A stretch of 64,000 nucleotides of DNA, from the NCBI GenBank assembly GCA_022828595.1, contig JAKGHH010000005.1, forward strand, positions 58,647,655-58,711,654, in the 5' to 3' direction. This DNA comes from Nelumbo lutea. Lineage: Eukaryota > Streptophyta > Magnoliopsida > Proteales > Nelumbonaceae. Positions 1 to 10,700 of this stretch are shown piece by piece. How positions within the stretch are numbered: the stretch's first letter is position 1; each line of letters starts with the position of its first letter. The position numbers and the translations under genes are program-made. The notes below the pieces were generated by a model. That model ran no database searches, was not told where the DNA came from, and was given only the letters and a program-made list of their open reading frames with translations.

Positions 1-184
1 CGGCTCACCAATGTAGTACAAGGCTTGAACTCGGTTCAAACTAGAACCTTGAGCTCAAGCTCGGCTTGAGTCAAAAGCTCATAAGCTCGATCTCAACTTG
101 AGAAAAATGTTTTATAAAAATATAAAAAATTATATATAAAATATTTTTATTTGATATTTAAAAAATTAAGAATTATAATAATTA

Positions 185-228
<44 letters not shown>

Positions 229-419
229 GTAGCTATTCGAGCCAGTTCACGAGCCTTACGAGCCGAGCTTTATAAGTTTCGAGTTTAGCTTGATTAATAA
301 ACGAGCCTGTAAATTAGGCTCGAAGTCGAGTTGAAGCTCGGTTGAAACCAAGCCGAGCTAAGCTTTTCATGAACCGAGCTCGAATAACTTGCGAAGAGCT
401 CAGCTCGTGACCACCCCTA
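1..419. mobile_element. hAT-like MITE, AGCTCG-rich family B, cut by the window edge
   Basis: The segment is dense in alternating AGCTCG/GAGCTC words and ends in CCACCCCTA at about 411-419. It closely resembles the complete 407-bp copy at 5113-5519, including its AT-rich centre. The 5' end lies outside the window. An ATT microsatellite (about 185-227) sits in the centre. No coding capacity is seen. Class assignment rests on the complete copy, which has an 8-bp target duplication. Confidence 0.7.
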
Positions 420-1012
420 TCTACTAGAGCCAAACTAAAGTCCATGCAATTTAAATCTACTAACTGCTTGATTTGTGGCAATGTTGCTAAGGATCTTCTA
501 CATCTTTTGTTCCTATGTCATGGCGTACAACCAAAATAGTGTGGTTTGTTTTTCAGATGTAGCAAACTTTATTGCCTTATGGTAGAGTATGGATCATGAG
601 AATGACAACAAGGAAGATGATTGGTTGTATGATTACTTTAGCTTTCAATCCAATGAAAGTAATTATAAAAGCATATATCATATGTTAAGGGCATGGAAAA
701 CTAAAAAATGCATACCCTTTGGCAAGCTCCACAATTGGGCTCATTAAAAGTCAATATTGATGTTGTTGCAGGTTTAGAGGACATTTCCACTGGTCTAGTT
801 GTTCAGGACCACAATGGTGCTTTTTCTATTTGCTAGAAATGGAGTTTTTAGATTTATATTTGAAGGTGATGCTCTCACAATTGTCAAGCCTTTGTCGGTC
901 GAGACTTTTTGATCCAAATTGGAGACTACATAGATTGGTGATCAATTACATGTGTAAGGCAGACAATGGTGATTGTCTAAACCTTAAAATCCACGGAGTT
1001 GGCTTGAGTGGA
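420..1012 (+). pseudogene. LINE relic: zf-RVT and RNase H-like 3' part
   Basis: Degenerate remains of the C-terminal part of a plant L1-type LINE ORF2. Around 460-530 a CLICGN...LLHLLFLCHG pattern matches the zinc-binding zf-RVT region. Around 720-835 the frame reads WQAPQLGSLKVNID...GLVVQDHNGAFSIC and then a stop. This is the start of the RVT_3 RNase H-like domain of plant LINEs. A second piece (from about 850) contains FEGDALTIVK, the middle of the same domain. Stops and frameshifts separate the pieces, so no product is expected. The reverse transcriptase itself is absent here. The 3' limit is uncertain because a hAT-like element begins at 1073. Confidence 0.65.
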
Positions 1013-1072
1013 TGAACCGGGAAGGGGAAAGGGAGGAAAAGAAAGTGGTTGAACCCTAGAGGGGCTGCCTAC

Positions 1073-1598
1073 TAAACCTGTTCATGGACCGGGCTGGGTT
1101 TGGTTCGGGCTTTGTATATTTATCAAAAGAATACATTCAAGCCCGAGCTCGAGCCCAGTCCAACCATCGGTTCTAAGTCTTGAGCCCAAAGCCCGGGCCC
1201 GAGTTTGAGTCTAGCTAGAAATTTGAAAATAGAATTTTTTTCTTTTTTTATTCAATAAAAAATGTTTTATTTATATTAAGAGCCTTCAAAACTCAAAAAT
1301 AATAAACATCTCACTATTACTTGGAAAAAGAGAAGAAGAACAAAGAAAAATATTGTACATATATATATATATTTATTAAATAAAATATATTTCTTATTTA
1401 ATATATAGTATCAAGTCAGGCTCGAGCTTGGGCCGAGCTTTTTTGAGAAAGCCCGAACCTGGCCAAAAAAAAAAAAGTCAGGTCTGATGCTTTAGGCCCG
1501 AGGCCAAGTCCGTAGGCCTAAAATTATGACCAAGCCTAACTCAATAATAGGTTGGGCCAAGCTAGCCCGTCGGGCTACCTGGCTCATGAATAGGTCTA
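1073..1598. mobile_element. hAT-like MITE, GGCCCGAGC-rich family A, complete copy with 8-bp TSD
   Basis: The element begins TAAACCTGTTCATGG and ends CATGAATAGGTCTA, an imperfect terminal inverted repeat. It is flanked by the perfect 8-bp direct repeat CTGCCTAC at 1065-1072 and 1599-1606, which is the target-site size of hAT transposons. The ends are rich in GGCCCGAGC-like words and the centre is AT-rich. It is 526 bp long, almost the same as the 528-bp copy at 42794-43321. It encodes no protein, so it is non-autonomous. The family assignment to hAT is inferred from TSD length and TIR form. Confidence 0.75.
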
Positions 1599-1830
1599 CT
1601 GCCTACATACTCTGTGATGAGTGATTAAACTAATAAAATTCATGGAGAAAGCCTGAAGCCTTGCCCCAAAAAAAGTCGGACCAGATGCTTTAGGCCTGAG
1701 GCCGAGTCCACAGGCCTAAAATTATGACCAAGCCAGACTCAATAATGGGCCAGGCCAGGCCAGCCCGTTGGACTACTGGTTCATGAACAGGTCTACTGCC
1801 TAGATACTCTGTGACGAGGGGTTAAACCAA
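1450..1830. repeat. Tandem duplication of a hAT-like element's right arm plus flank
   Basis: The right arm of the 1073-1598 element and its downstream flank (about 1450-1650) are repeated immediately downstream (about 1655-1830). Both copies contain GATGCTTTAGGCC, then AAAATTATGACCAAGCC, then AGGTCTACTGCCTA, then ATACTCTGTGA. The period is roughly 205 bp. Since the host flank is included, this is a duplication of local DNA after insertion, not a second transposition. Confidence 0.65.
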
Positions 1831-3330
1831 GAGCTGAAATTCCGATGAAAAGAGGGAGAAAAGTGGAAGAAAATGGTGGATGACTGCATAGGAAGATAGA
1901 AAACGGCTAATATGGATTAACGAAGAAAGACATGGATTGGCTGAAATGTCCGGCACTAAAATTTAATTGGTAAAATGGACCGAAATGACCTGGGTTGGCT
2001 GATCGTATACTTATGTAATGCCACCCTGGAGCTTACTTTCTCATGCCCACAGTGTGGCGCGTCATGACTTGCTCTACATAGCACTCATACTTGGTCTATG
2101 ACCCCTTCGTTCTTAAAAGAATTATTGCAAATTTGCAATCTTTAACTGAGTCGTGGGATGCATTTAGCCTTAGGCTATTGTGGTCTTGAAATTTGTACGT
2201 ATACTTTTCAAGACCAAACACAATACAAATTTTATTAACTTAAATTAAATCAAGCTTGCTTCCTCAAATTTTGGCCAAATTTGCATCGGCATCAATACAT
2301 ATACGTTTTACACTTTTTCTAAAGAGAAATTTAGAGTTCAGTCCACCTCAAAGAATTTTATTATTTTTTCTGTTTTATTTATTTATCAAACACCCCAACT
2401 ATGATTCACTACCCCTTGAATTTTGATTCATTCCTCCATCAGTCCCATCTTCACTATTTCCACCTGTAAAAAAGTTTATGGGGTGTGTACTGAACAATAA
2501 AAGCCCCTTTTCTGAAAGCAACCTTATGGTCCAACCCTCAAAAGCAAAAGCTTATCCAAATTTTGATTTCAGTACTTCTCTCAGACCACCCTCTCCCTCT
2601 TTTACTTATGCCACAAATAAACCATTTCCTGCTTATTTATTTATTTTTTTTCAAATGACTATCCATTTTTAACTTTGGACGCTTTTCACATGAAAACAAA
2701 CACAGCCTTGGTCTTTAGTCGAGGGGAGGGAATCTGGAATCTGGGACTGGGATGTAGTGGTAGCTGATCTTAAGGATGGGATCCTAATGTATGCTATCTT
2801 TGGACGTCGACCGTCGAGAGTTGCGTGTACAGGAGTTGGGATTCCATCCGAGACCAGACAGCGTCTGGCTATAAACGATCATCTAATCGTTCGCTTGTTT
2901 CTTTTGTCGTTGTCGTCTTGTCGACATACGGGCGTAATTCTGGAGCGACAAGCGCATTTGTGGCGCAAAGAACGGGTCGAGATTAGTTGTTTGTGTTGAG
3001 TCTCCTCAATTCCTATTGACGAAGTTTCCCAGGATACGAGAGGAGAAAAAAGCATAAGAAAAGTAATCGTTCCGCACCTCAATTCCTATTGACCAACTTT
3101 CAATCAAGCTTTTCAACGCGGCTACGCTACGAAAAGCTGTTTCTGACTTTCTATTGTCAATCTCCGATTCCTGGATCTAAAGCGTTTGACAGAAACCAGC
3201 ACGGAACTCAATCCTAATATGAAATTTTAGACATTTATATTTGCAATTAATAAAAAAAATCCAATTAATTTGTATATATATAATGGGAAAAAAGTCAAAA
3301 AGTAACGAAAATATTTACAGGAAGAAGAGT
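1831..3330. other. Intergenic, no gene recognised
   Basis: No conserved coding sequence seen. 1831-2700 is AT-rich unique-looking DNA. Around 2720-3200 the base composition is clearly richer in CG-containing words than the flanks, with short open frames on both strands that match nothing I recognise, a repeated CCTCAATTCCTATTGAC motif (about 3004 and 3077), and a perfect 8-bp stem (AGCTTTTC at 3107-3114, GAAAAGCT at 3131-3138). It lies just 3' of the RING gene. Confidence 0.5.
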
Positions 3331-3350
3331 GTTTCTGGTTCTGCTTCCGT

Positions 3351-3848
3351 CTAAGACAGAGACATTCCGTGGAAGGAACTACCGTGTAAGGCGGAGAACA
3401 GGAAAATCAGGTCATCATCGTAACCGTCGTACGCCTGCTCCATCTGAAACTGGCATTGTTCGAACACAATCTTGTCGCCCAGCACGGACTGCCGGCAGAG
3501 CGGACATGTGGCCTGCCGCTGCTGGAGCCATTTATCCAAGCAGTCCTTGTGGAACTCGTGCTTGCATCGCAGCTCTCGCACCTCTTCTCCTTCCTCGAAC
3601 TTGGATAGGCAGACGACGCACTCCTTGGGCTCTCCTCTGCCTCCGCTCCGGTAACGAACCGCCGGGTGCTTTTCTTCCACCATTGCGAGGTACTGGGCCG
3701 TCGAGACCGGACATTTCTGGAACCGCCAAGCGCTCCCTGCCGCGAATTTGATCAGCTGGGCTATTTCCATTAACAGATAGAAGGAGAAGATGGTCAGGGT
3801 GTAAAGGTTCGACACCAACTCCGACCACGATCTCATTGTTAGTTTCAT
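3351..3848 (-). CDS. Small membrane-anchored RING-H2 zinc finger protein, probable E3 ubiquitin ligase
   Basis: An intronless 165-residue protein. A hydrophobic segment near the N terminus (about residues 11-36) should anchor it in a membrane. A complete RING-H2 finger follows: C77, C80, C95, H97, H100, C103, C115 and C118, with spacing C-x2-C-x14-C-x1-H-x2-H-x2-C-x11-C-x2-C, and W107 in the usual E2-contact region. This size and order match the RHA2/XERICO-like group of plant E3 ligases, which pass ubiquitin from an E2 to targets and often act in abscisic acid or stress signalling. That role is family knowledge, not seen here. The first ATG (MKLTMRSW) was used; an in-frame ATG four codons later is also possible. 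The C-terminal acidic stretch (DGYDDD) is ordinary for the group. The reading frame is intact, so it is likely functional. Confidence 0.88.
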   Translation of the reverse strand: MKLTMRSWSELVSNLYTLTIFSFYLLMEIAQLIKFAAGSAWRFQKCPVSTAQYLAMVEEKHPAVRYRSGGRGEPKECVVCLSKFEEGEEVRELRCKHEFHKDCLDKWLQQRQATCPLCRQSVLGDKIVFEQCQFQMEQAYDGYDDDLIFLFSALHGSSFHGMSLS

Positions 3849-4930
3849 CTTCTTGCAGAGCAGAGGAGGAACCGGAGGAATGGATCAATGAATGATGAAT
3901 CTAACTTCGCAACAATATAAAAGCGACTAATGTCGAATGGGGTTCGTTTCTCTCTCTCTCTGCAGTTATATTTGAATTGAAGTCATCAGTCATCTTCACA
4001 GCGACATGGCGGGTGGGCCATGGGAGTTGGGTCAGTGGGTGGGCCGTCTCCGGTCCACTTGTTAATTGGAAATTTGTGTGGGCGAGGGACTAATGGAACT
4101 ACAATGCTACGTCGTTCTTGCCGCTGGATTTGTCAACAATTTCACTCATCAAACCATCCGGTCAAAATAACAGGTGGACTCGTAGATCGTACAGAATCGC
4201 TTGGATTCTTCTACTGTTTCACAGCAGGATACTGGTCTAGATCTGGACACTTGCTCTTCAATTCTGGTGTCTATTTCCGTAGTATAGATATTGGAGGTTG
4301 GTGTCGTAGCATTATTTTTTGGGGTTTGGTGCCAAGTAACTGGCTCAGTTCATTGAATTAGTTAGGTAGAAACTGGTAAGCACTACTAACTAAGCAGCCA
4401 ACGGATTTGGCTTTACGCCTTTACAGTTTTACATGGAAATTGGAAAAGAATTTGTTTCTTTGATTGAGCATGAAAGCAAAAATACTGGTTTCAAACGTAG
4501 CAGCTTTCACCGAAAATATGCTGGATTTGTACTCGGGTGCGGGTGGAAAGTTAAGCAATTTATCCATCCTTCAAGAGAATATTGGTTATCTGATTAATTT
4601 ATTTTTTTCATGAAAAATTAGTTTATAACGAGAAAGTTGATCAATTATTTAGTGGATCAATTTACCTTCGCGAGATATTAATAAATAGAGGGGTAATTCA
4701 GGCCGGCCGTGCTGCCCGCGGCTGGCATGACCTGACCCGATGGCCATGGGCCATGCCGCAGCCCGGTATGATTTTATGGGCTATATTGGGTTTGGGGTTT
4801 TAGGTTCATGGGTTGGGCCGTGTTGTCATATATATATATATATATATATACACTTTTTTTTTCTGATGTGGACAATTGGTTTTGTTTCCTAAAGCATACC
4901 AATCATGTTGTTAAACAACCCTTAAAATTT
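3849..4930. other. Upstream region of the RING gene and intergenic DNA
   Basis: About 3849-3960 should hold the minus-strand promoter and leader of the RING gene; a CT-rich run lies at 3949-3962. No gene is recognised further on. About 4700-4815 is a GGCCGGCC/GGGCC-rich repeat relic followed by a TA microsatellite (about 4827-4850). Confidence 0.4.
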
Positions 4931-4932
4931 TA

Positions 4933-5581
4933 GGGTTTATTTGGTTTACAGTGGGAATCGGAATCTTTTGAAATGGGAATTGGAATGGTCAATTTCCATA
5001 ATATGTTTAGCTCAAGCAAGAATGGGAATGAAAATTAGAATCAACATGAATGAAATTTCATTTCCAAAGGAGGGGCAGGAAATGACCGTTCCCTCAAATA
5101 GGGGAATGCTATTAGGGGTGGATTCGAGCTGAGTTGAATAGTATGAGGCTCAAGCTCGGCTCGCCAAGGTTGTATAAGGCTCGAGCTCGAGCTCGAGTTC
5201 GGTTCGAGTTAGAATGTTGAGCTCAAGCTCGACTCAGCTCAAGTTTGATTTCAAGAAAAATATTTTATAAAAATAAAAAATTATATATAAAAAATATTTT
5301 TTATTTGATATTTAAAAAATTAAGAATTATAATAATTTTATTTATATATATTCGAGCTCGGATTACGAGCCTCACAAGTCGAGCTCTATTAGGTTCGAGC
5401 TTGGCTCGTTTATTAATCGAGCCTATAAATTGGGTTCGAACTCAAGCTTGAGCTCAATTGAAACTGAGCCAAATTGAGCTCGAGCAGTTCGTGAAAAGCT
5501 CGATTCATTGCCACCCCTAAATGCTATTCCAGCAGGAATGAGATTCCAAACCCATATTCCCACAAACCAAATGAGGCCTCA
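4933..5581. mobile_element. Tourist-like (PIF/Harbinger) MITE, interrupted by a hAT-like MITE
   Basis: The left end reads GGGTTTATTTGGTTTACA and the right end reads CCACAAACCAAATGAGGCC, an inverted pair typical of Tourist-like elements that start GGGxxxxTTTGGTT. Inside are words such as GGAATCGGAAT and CATTCC, shared with the 36679-36901 copy. The flanking triplets are TTA on the left and TCA on the right, so the 3-bp duplication is imperfect. The body is split by the family B element at 5113-5519. Confidence 0.6.
5113..5519. mobile_element. hAT-like MITE, AGCTCG-rich family B, complete copy with perfect 8-bp TSD
   Basis: The element starts TAGGGGTGG and ends CCACCCCTA, a perfect 9-bp inverted pair. 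It is flanked by AATGCTAT at 5105-5112 and 5520-5527. An 8-bp duplication and a TAGGGG end are typical of hAT transposons. It is 407 bp long with CTCGAGC-rich arms and an AT-rich centre, and has no coding capacity. It sits inside an older Tourist-like element (4933-5581), so it arrived later. Confidence 0.85.
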
Positions 5582-7015
5582 ATTTCGTACTTTCAATCGA
5601 ACTCTAACAATTCGTGAAAACTGGACTCGTTGCTACTCCTAAATGATATTACAACAATAATGAAATTTCAAACCCATATTCGTACAAACAAAATGGGGCC
5701 TTAATAATTTTTGGAGAGACACCAAATGACAATCACAACTATCGGGTCATTGCCGACAAACAGCTGCATTGCAACCAGCCCAGCCCTGTTTCGTTTTCAG
5801 CTCTATTCTCAACAGATTTTCACAAATTCGCAGGTACACAGAATTGGTTTGATAGACAGTCCAAGCTGAGTTTAGCTTCAACTAGTGTGTACATTCATCA
5901 TATGGACATGGACCACAGGTTACTCATGTCCTTAACTTCAACTAATTGTCGGATTTACTTTACTTACCCACAAGAACGCCACCCATTGTTTTCAAAACCG
6001 AATTGGATCGGACGGTCGGATAAAAAAATTGGGAACGGTCATTTGGCCGGTTTTGTTTTTCTCCAAAATTGTTTTTTTTTTCTAAAACTGTTGATTTTGG
6101 TCAATAAACCGTTGAACCGGCTGATTAATCGTTTGAACCGTTAGAATGGTTTTGATCGTTTTTCAAAATTTTTAATTTTTTTGTTAGAACGGACTGGCCG
6201 TTTGGTTTGAATAGTCGGGCCATTTAAACCAATAACTGGACCCCTGATCTATTCGGTTTTAAAAACCATGACGCCACCCATAAGTCATTTGCAACCGGAA
6301 TTGCTTTCATCACTGGTTTTTGGGTCAGTGGTTCAACCATCCAGTTTGAATAAATGGTTTATTCTATTTGAATAAATATAAAAAAAAATTAAAACAAAAA
6401 TGCCCAAAAACTATTATTCAAGTCAAATAGATTGATGATTCAACCACCTAGATTAGTAGGTTATTAATCAAAGACCGAATTAAGGATAAAACAGAACGAT
6501 TGACTACATAGTTTCTGGGCCAAACGGTTTTACCGTTCAAATCAACACGGTTCAAAAACACTGCATTGTAGATATGCATTGAACAGATAATGAATAAATA
6601 CACCGATATTTCACGTGGGCTTTTATAACCTAAAACATTGGCGTGTTCACTACAATCTCCTCATAAATGACATAGGGGCAGGTGGCGTTCCTTTGAGCAG
6701 TAGATGCAGCGAGTTGCCTTTGGTAGGAACGTCATAATGAGAATACTCAAAATTAATTAAACATCATATGTACATTCACTATGCTTTCACATGTATTCAA
6801 TTAACGGTGTTCGCACCATTTTCACATTAGGATAGTTTGGTAATTACACCACCACAAGTACATCTCTAATACTTAGGCGTCGTTTGTTTATTGGTAAACT
6901 GGGGGGAAGGGGAGTTGATCAATGTGAAATTTGATCAATTTTTTTTTTGTATTCACTTGAAAAATTGTATGGGTGTCATGATAAATAAACTTCATCTAAA
7001 TAAGTTTTTGATCAT
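5582..7015. other. Intergenic, repeat relics only
   Basis: Apart from the family D copy at 5987-6270 and degenerate family D words to about 6560, nothing recognisable is seen. About 6870-7015 begins with GGCGTCGTTTGTTT, which looks like the left end of another Tourist-like element without a matching right end of its own. Confidence 0.4.
5987..6270. repeat. TIR repeat of the GGTTTTAAAACC family (family D)
   Basis: Bounded by TTGTTTTCAAAACC on the left and CGGTTTTAAAAACC on the right, with internal words such as GGTCGGAT, TTTTGTTTTTCTCAAAA, GAACCGGCTGATTAATCG. The same order of words recurs at 12050-12295, 35841-36105 and 55464-55738, and degenerate pieces lie near 6300-6560, 10080-10320 and 10900-11320. 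No coding frame. Non-autonomous TIR element; superfamily not determined. Confidence 0.6.
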
Positions 7016-7018
7016 TTA

Positions 7019-7391
7019 GGTTGCGTTTGTTTGTAATGTAAACGCAAATATGTACATTATATATTTACCTATTTTTCAGTTCATCAATGTAAACACGGTT
7101 CACATTTTAAATGGTTTTTGCATTCATCTTATTTGTTTGAAACTGATGCAAAAGTGTGGGTACATCATTAAATGCTCCAAATATCATATGTTTTAATGTC
7201 TTAACTTTGGGCAAAATTGCATCCAAAAAATAGGTACATTAATGCTCTCTTTTCAGGGTACTAAAGTGTTAGAAAATGCATTTTTACTCTGATAATCATT
7301 ATTTTTTTATGCATTAAATAAATGCTGACAAACGCGAACCGAAATACATAAATACCCCGATTCAGTGTTTGTATCACAAACAAACGGAGCC
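7019..7391. mobile_element. Tourist-like (PIF/Harbinger) MITE with TTA duplication
   Basis: The left end GGTTGCGTTTGTTTG pairs with the right end CAAACAAACGGAGCC. TTA flanks both sides (7016-7018 and 7392-7394), the 3-bp duplication used by PIF/Harbinger elements. It is 373 bp, AT-rich and non-coding. Confidence 0.6.
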
Positions 7392-7561
7392 TTAGTTGAA
7401 AAAGACTTATCCTTCTTTGAAGTAGGTAAGTTAGACATTTACCATAAATGAATAAGGCCTGAAGACTTGCATTCGTCTTTGACAGATTAGGCCAAGAAGT
7501 ACTGTCAAGTATTGTTCTCATCTTAAGCGAATTTGCACTTGGGTTTAGTTGTTTAGGCGTT

Positions 7562-7755
7562 TAAGCTTAGTTTGGAAGGAATACAAATACAAATATGTAC
7601 AGTATAAATTCATACAAAATAATATAAAATATAAGGTTCTGTGCTCTACATATTTGTATTTGTACTCTTTCCAAACTAAGGCTCCATTTGGAAGGAATAC
7701 AAATACAAATATGTATAGCATAAATGCATACAAAATAATATACAATATAAGGTAA
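7562..7755. repeat. Palindromic foldback MITE, tandem one-and-a-half copies
   Basis: A left arm (AGTTTGGAAGGAATACAAAT) is followed about 80 bp later by its reverse complement (ATTTGTATTTGTACTCTTTCC), giving a near-complete foldback of about 120 bp. The arm then starts again at about 7681 (CTCCATTTGGAAGGAATACA) as a partial second copy. Related copies lie at 25601-25802 (again in tandem), 54072-54150 and about 60957-61045. The palindrome explains why both strands show similar open frames here. A transcript would form a hairpin. Confidence 0.65.
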
Positions 7756-10700
7756 AAATACATCTTTGTGTTGGAACGAAATGAAAATAAGTTTTTAGTT
7801 ATTGGGGGTATTAGTTCCTCGTCTCATAATTTTTTTTTATGAATTTGTACAATTGAAAATAATGATAGGTGGAGGAATTTATCAAAATACAATAGAGATA
7901 CTATAGCATAGGTGGGAATTTGATAAAATAAAATGAAAAAAACCAATTAAAATCTATAAAGGGGTCAAATAATAAATTTCCCATTTCTGACTTTTTTTGC
8001 ATTTTAAAATAACAGAAAATTTCCATTATATTTGGCTATAAAACTCAGCATTCATTAACAAACTACAAATGGAGGGGCACAAGGTCGAGTTGGGAGGGTG
8101 TTGGAATGCATATTGTTGATAGGTGATTCGGACTCCACTAACTCAATCTCATGTTCTTTTTTTTCAGATTTATGTGGGGATTAGAGAAAGTTTGTTTTCC
8201 TATTCGGGTAAGTGGGTAAGTGATACCCATCTACTATGTGGGTAAATAACTTCCCCACCTAAGGGAAAGTTGCCAACACTTGAATAGAACAAAAATGTCC
8301 CTTTTAATAATGAATTTTTATGGTTAAAACAATATGGGTAAGTTTATTGCCTTATTTATATGAGAAATAAAACAATATGGGTAAATGCACTTACACAGGT
8401 AAGTGTTTCTTAAAAAAAATTATCCAAATGCATTTAATTGAATGAATTAGTAACTTGCTGAAAAACGAACAAGGCCTTATTAATAATAAATTACTAACCA
8501 CTATCATATCATTTTACTTCGACTGGATTGGTTGATTGAACCGGTGACTTGGTGACCCAACGGCCTTCTGAGATCCTGATCAAATGACAGTTTTTACGGT
8601 TTGAATCATGGTTCAAAGTATCGATATAATACGTTCGATATAGGATGTATCGTATTGTATCTTTTAAAAAAGTTTCCAGATGTTTCAGACTACTTTCTAA
8701 AAAATCAAAATATAAAAAAAACTAAAAAAAATAAAATTTCGGCCATTTCTAAGTACCGATACGATTATACTTTGAACCTTGGTTTGAATGGAGTAATAAG
8801 CTGGTTAATTGGTAGAGTACAACTATAACGAGATCCAGTGAGCGCTGCCGTTTTGTGTTTGGTCTGAGATTGACAAGTGAAGTGACAACGTTAGTATTAC
8901 AGTTAATTCTTCTCTTATTTCTTTTCTACTTTTCTTAAATAAAACATAGTTTTCATGTACGTAAAGTTACATTATTTTTGTTTTGAAAAGTAAAATAATT
9001 TATCTTGCACCAATTCCTCTTATTTATAATATATTTTTATTTCCCATTAGTTTATATCTAATGAATAACCTGATTTATAAGATATTTTTATTTATTAAGC
9101 AATAATTTTATTACAAAATTGAAAAATAAGAGGTACAATTTGGGTGGACTCAAATTGGGCTTTTGTCAATATCCGTTGATTGATTATATTTTTTTCCGGT
9201 ATCATAATCGAACCCAATAAATAGATTATTTAACTTTCATTTAGATAAACTTCTGGGTTTGTGTCAAGCCCTAAAACACAAGGCCCAATTTTAGACTTTA
9301 TATTTTAGGGCTTAAAAGTGTTTTGATTTTGATTATATTTCTTAGAAGAACTCTTACCAAACGCTTAAAACATTTTCTTTGTCACATTTTTAGTTATCAC
9401 ACCTAAATACCTGATATCACAGGCCATGTGATAAATGTGGTCCAGTGACTAGGATTGCAAAGTGGACCATGAAATCCAAGCCCAGCTGCCCAACCTGACT
9501 TCTCAAAGATCGGATTTGGGTCTTCTCAGACCCGTGGTAAGCTTGGGCTGGGCTGGATAGCTAAAGTAAATAATCAACAATTGAAGAGTTGAAACTTGCC
9601 ACGTCATATAGTAATCTCTATACTTTTGGACCGGTCTTTGTTTGACATTCTAGAAAGCACTTTTAGACTTGATAATAGATGGTGATGAATTGAAGATGTT
9701 GGCAACCACCGCATGAGTGTATGTTCTATTTCCTTCATTTGCTTGTACCCATCGTTTTCTCCTACCTACCTACCAGTATGATGGGCCACATCAATGACCA
9801 GTCCATGTCGGATTAAGAGGGAGACTTGATCATGAAAAAAAAGGAAAAGAAAAAGAGGAGTTATAATCAAAATTAGAGTCTGCTGTTCCAAACTAAAAAA
9901 TGCACTCATCAGAATGATTCGGTTTTCTAAAACAAAGATAGATGTGAATTTTCCACATCAGCAAAAATGGCCAACACTCCCTTAGATTTCATGATTCAGA
10001 CTTTGGAGGGTAAAAGGCTTTCAACCACATTCTTTTTGGTGGAAAATTGAAAATTCATACCAGATTGTTTCATTCTACATCGTCAGTTTATTGTTCAATC
10101 ATCCAGCCAATTGATTCAATTTCACTCTTAACCTGTTCTTTGATAAAAAATCATTGACTTAATTAATAATCACTGACCTAGACAGTTAAACCATCGACCC
10201 ATAATGGTTTTTCTTAATTATAATGGGCCATTTATTCACACCAGATGGCCAAACCTCTGACCCAGAAACCAGTGGCTCCGGTTCTCATTTCAAGTCGGTT
10301 TTTAAAACATTGCATTCAAATAATTGCATAAATTAAAAAATTTAAAATTCTATCTCAATCGCTACTCTTCATCTTTATCTAAACATGATAACCCACTGAA
10401 ACATTTCTTATCATACCATTCCCTAATAGAAGTAAAACAGGGTGCATATAGGGCTCTAATCGGATCGGGTTCAGCAAAGTTCGAATCTGATCTTATTATT
10501 GAAAACCTAGAAAGTTAATTGCTTCTCAACTGTTATATATAATAAATTAATCTAAATATAACATACTGAATTTATTTTATATATATATATATATATATAA
10601 ATTCATATATAATATAATATAATCATATTCCAATTTTAATAAGATCTGATGGGTTAAATTAGAGCCAATCTGATAACTAATCAGATGCATTTTGTAAATA

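Noticed and set aside
185..227. CRISPR-like or satellite array
   Set aside because: Simple ATT microsatellite inside a MITE. No CRISPR or bacterial feature exists in this window.
3329..3751. Arg/Pro-rich plus-strand frame over the RING gene
   Set aside because: Antisense shadow of a GC-richer coding exon; the minus strand has all eight RING ligands.
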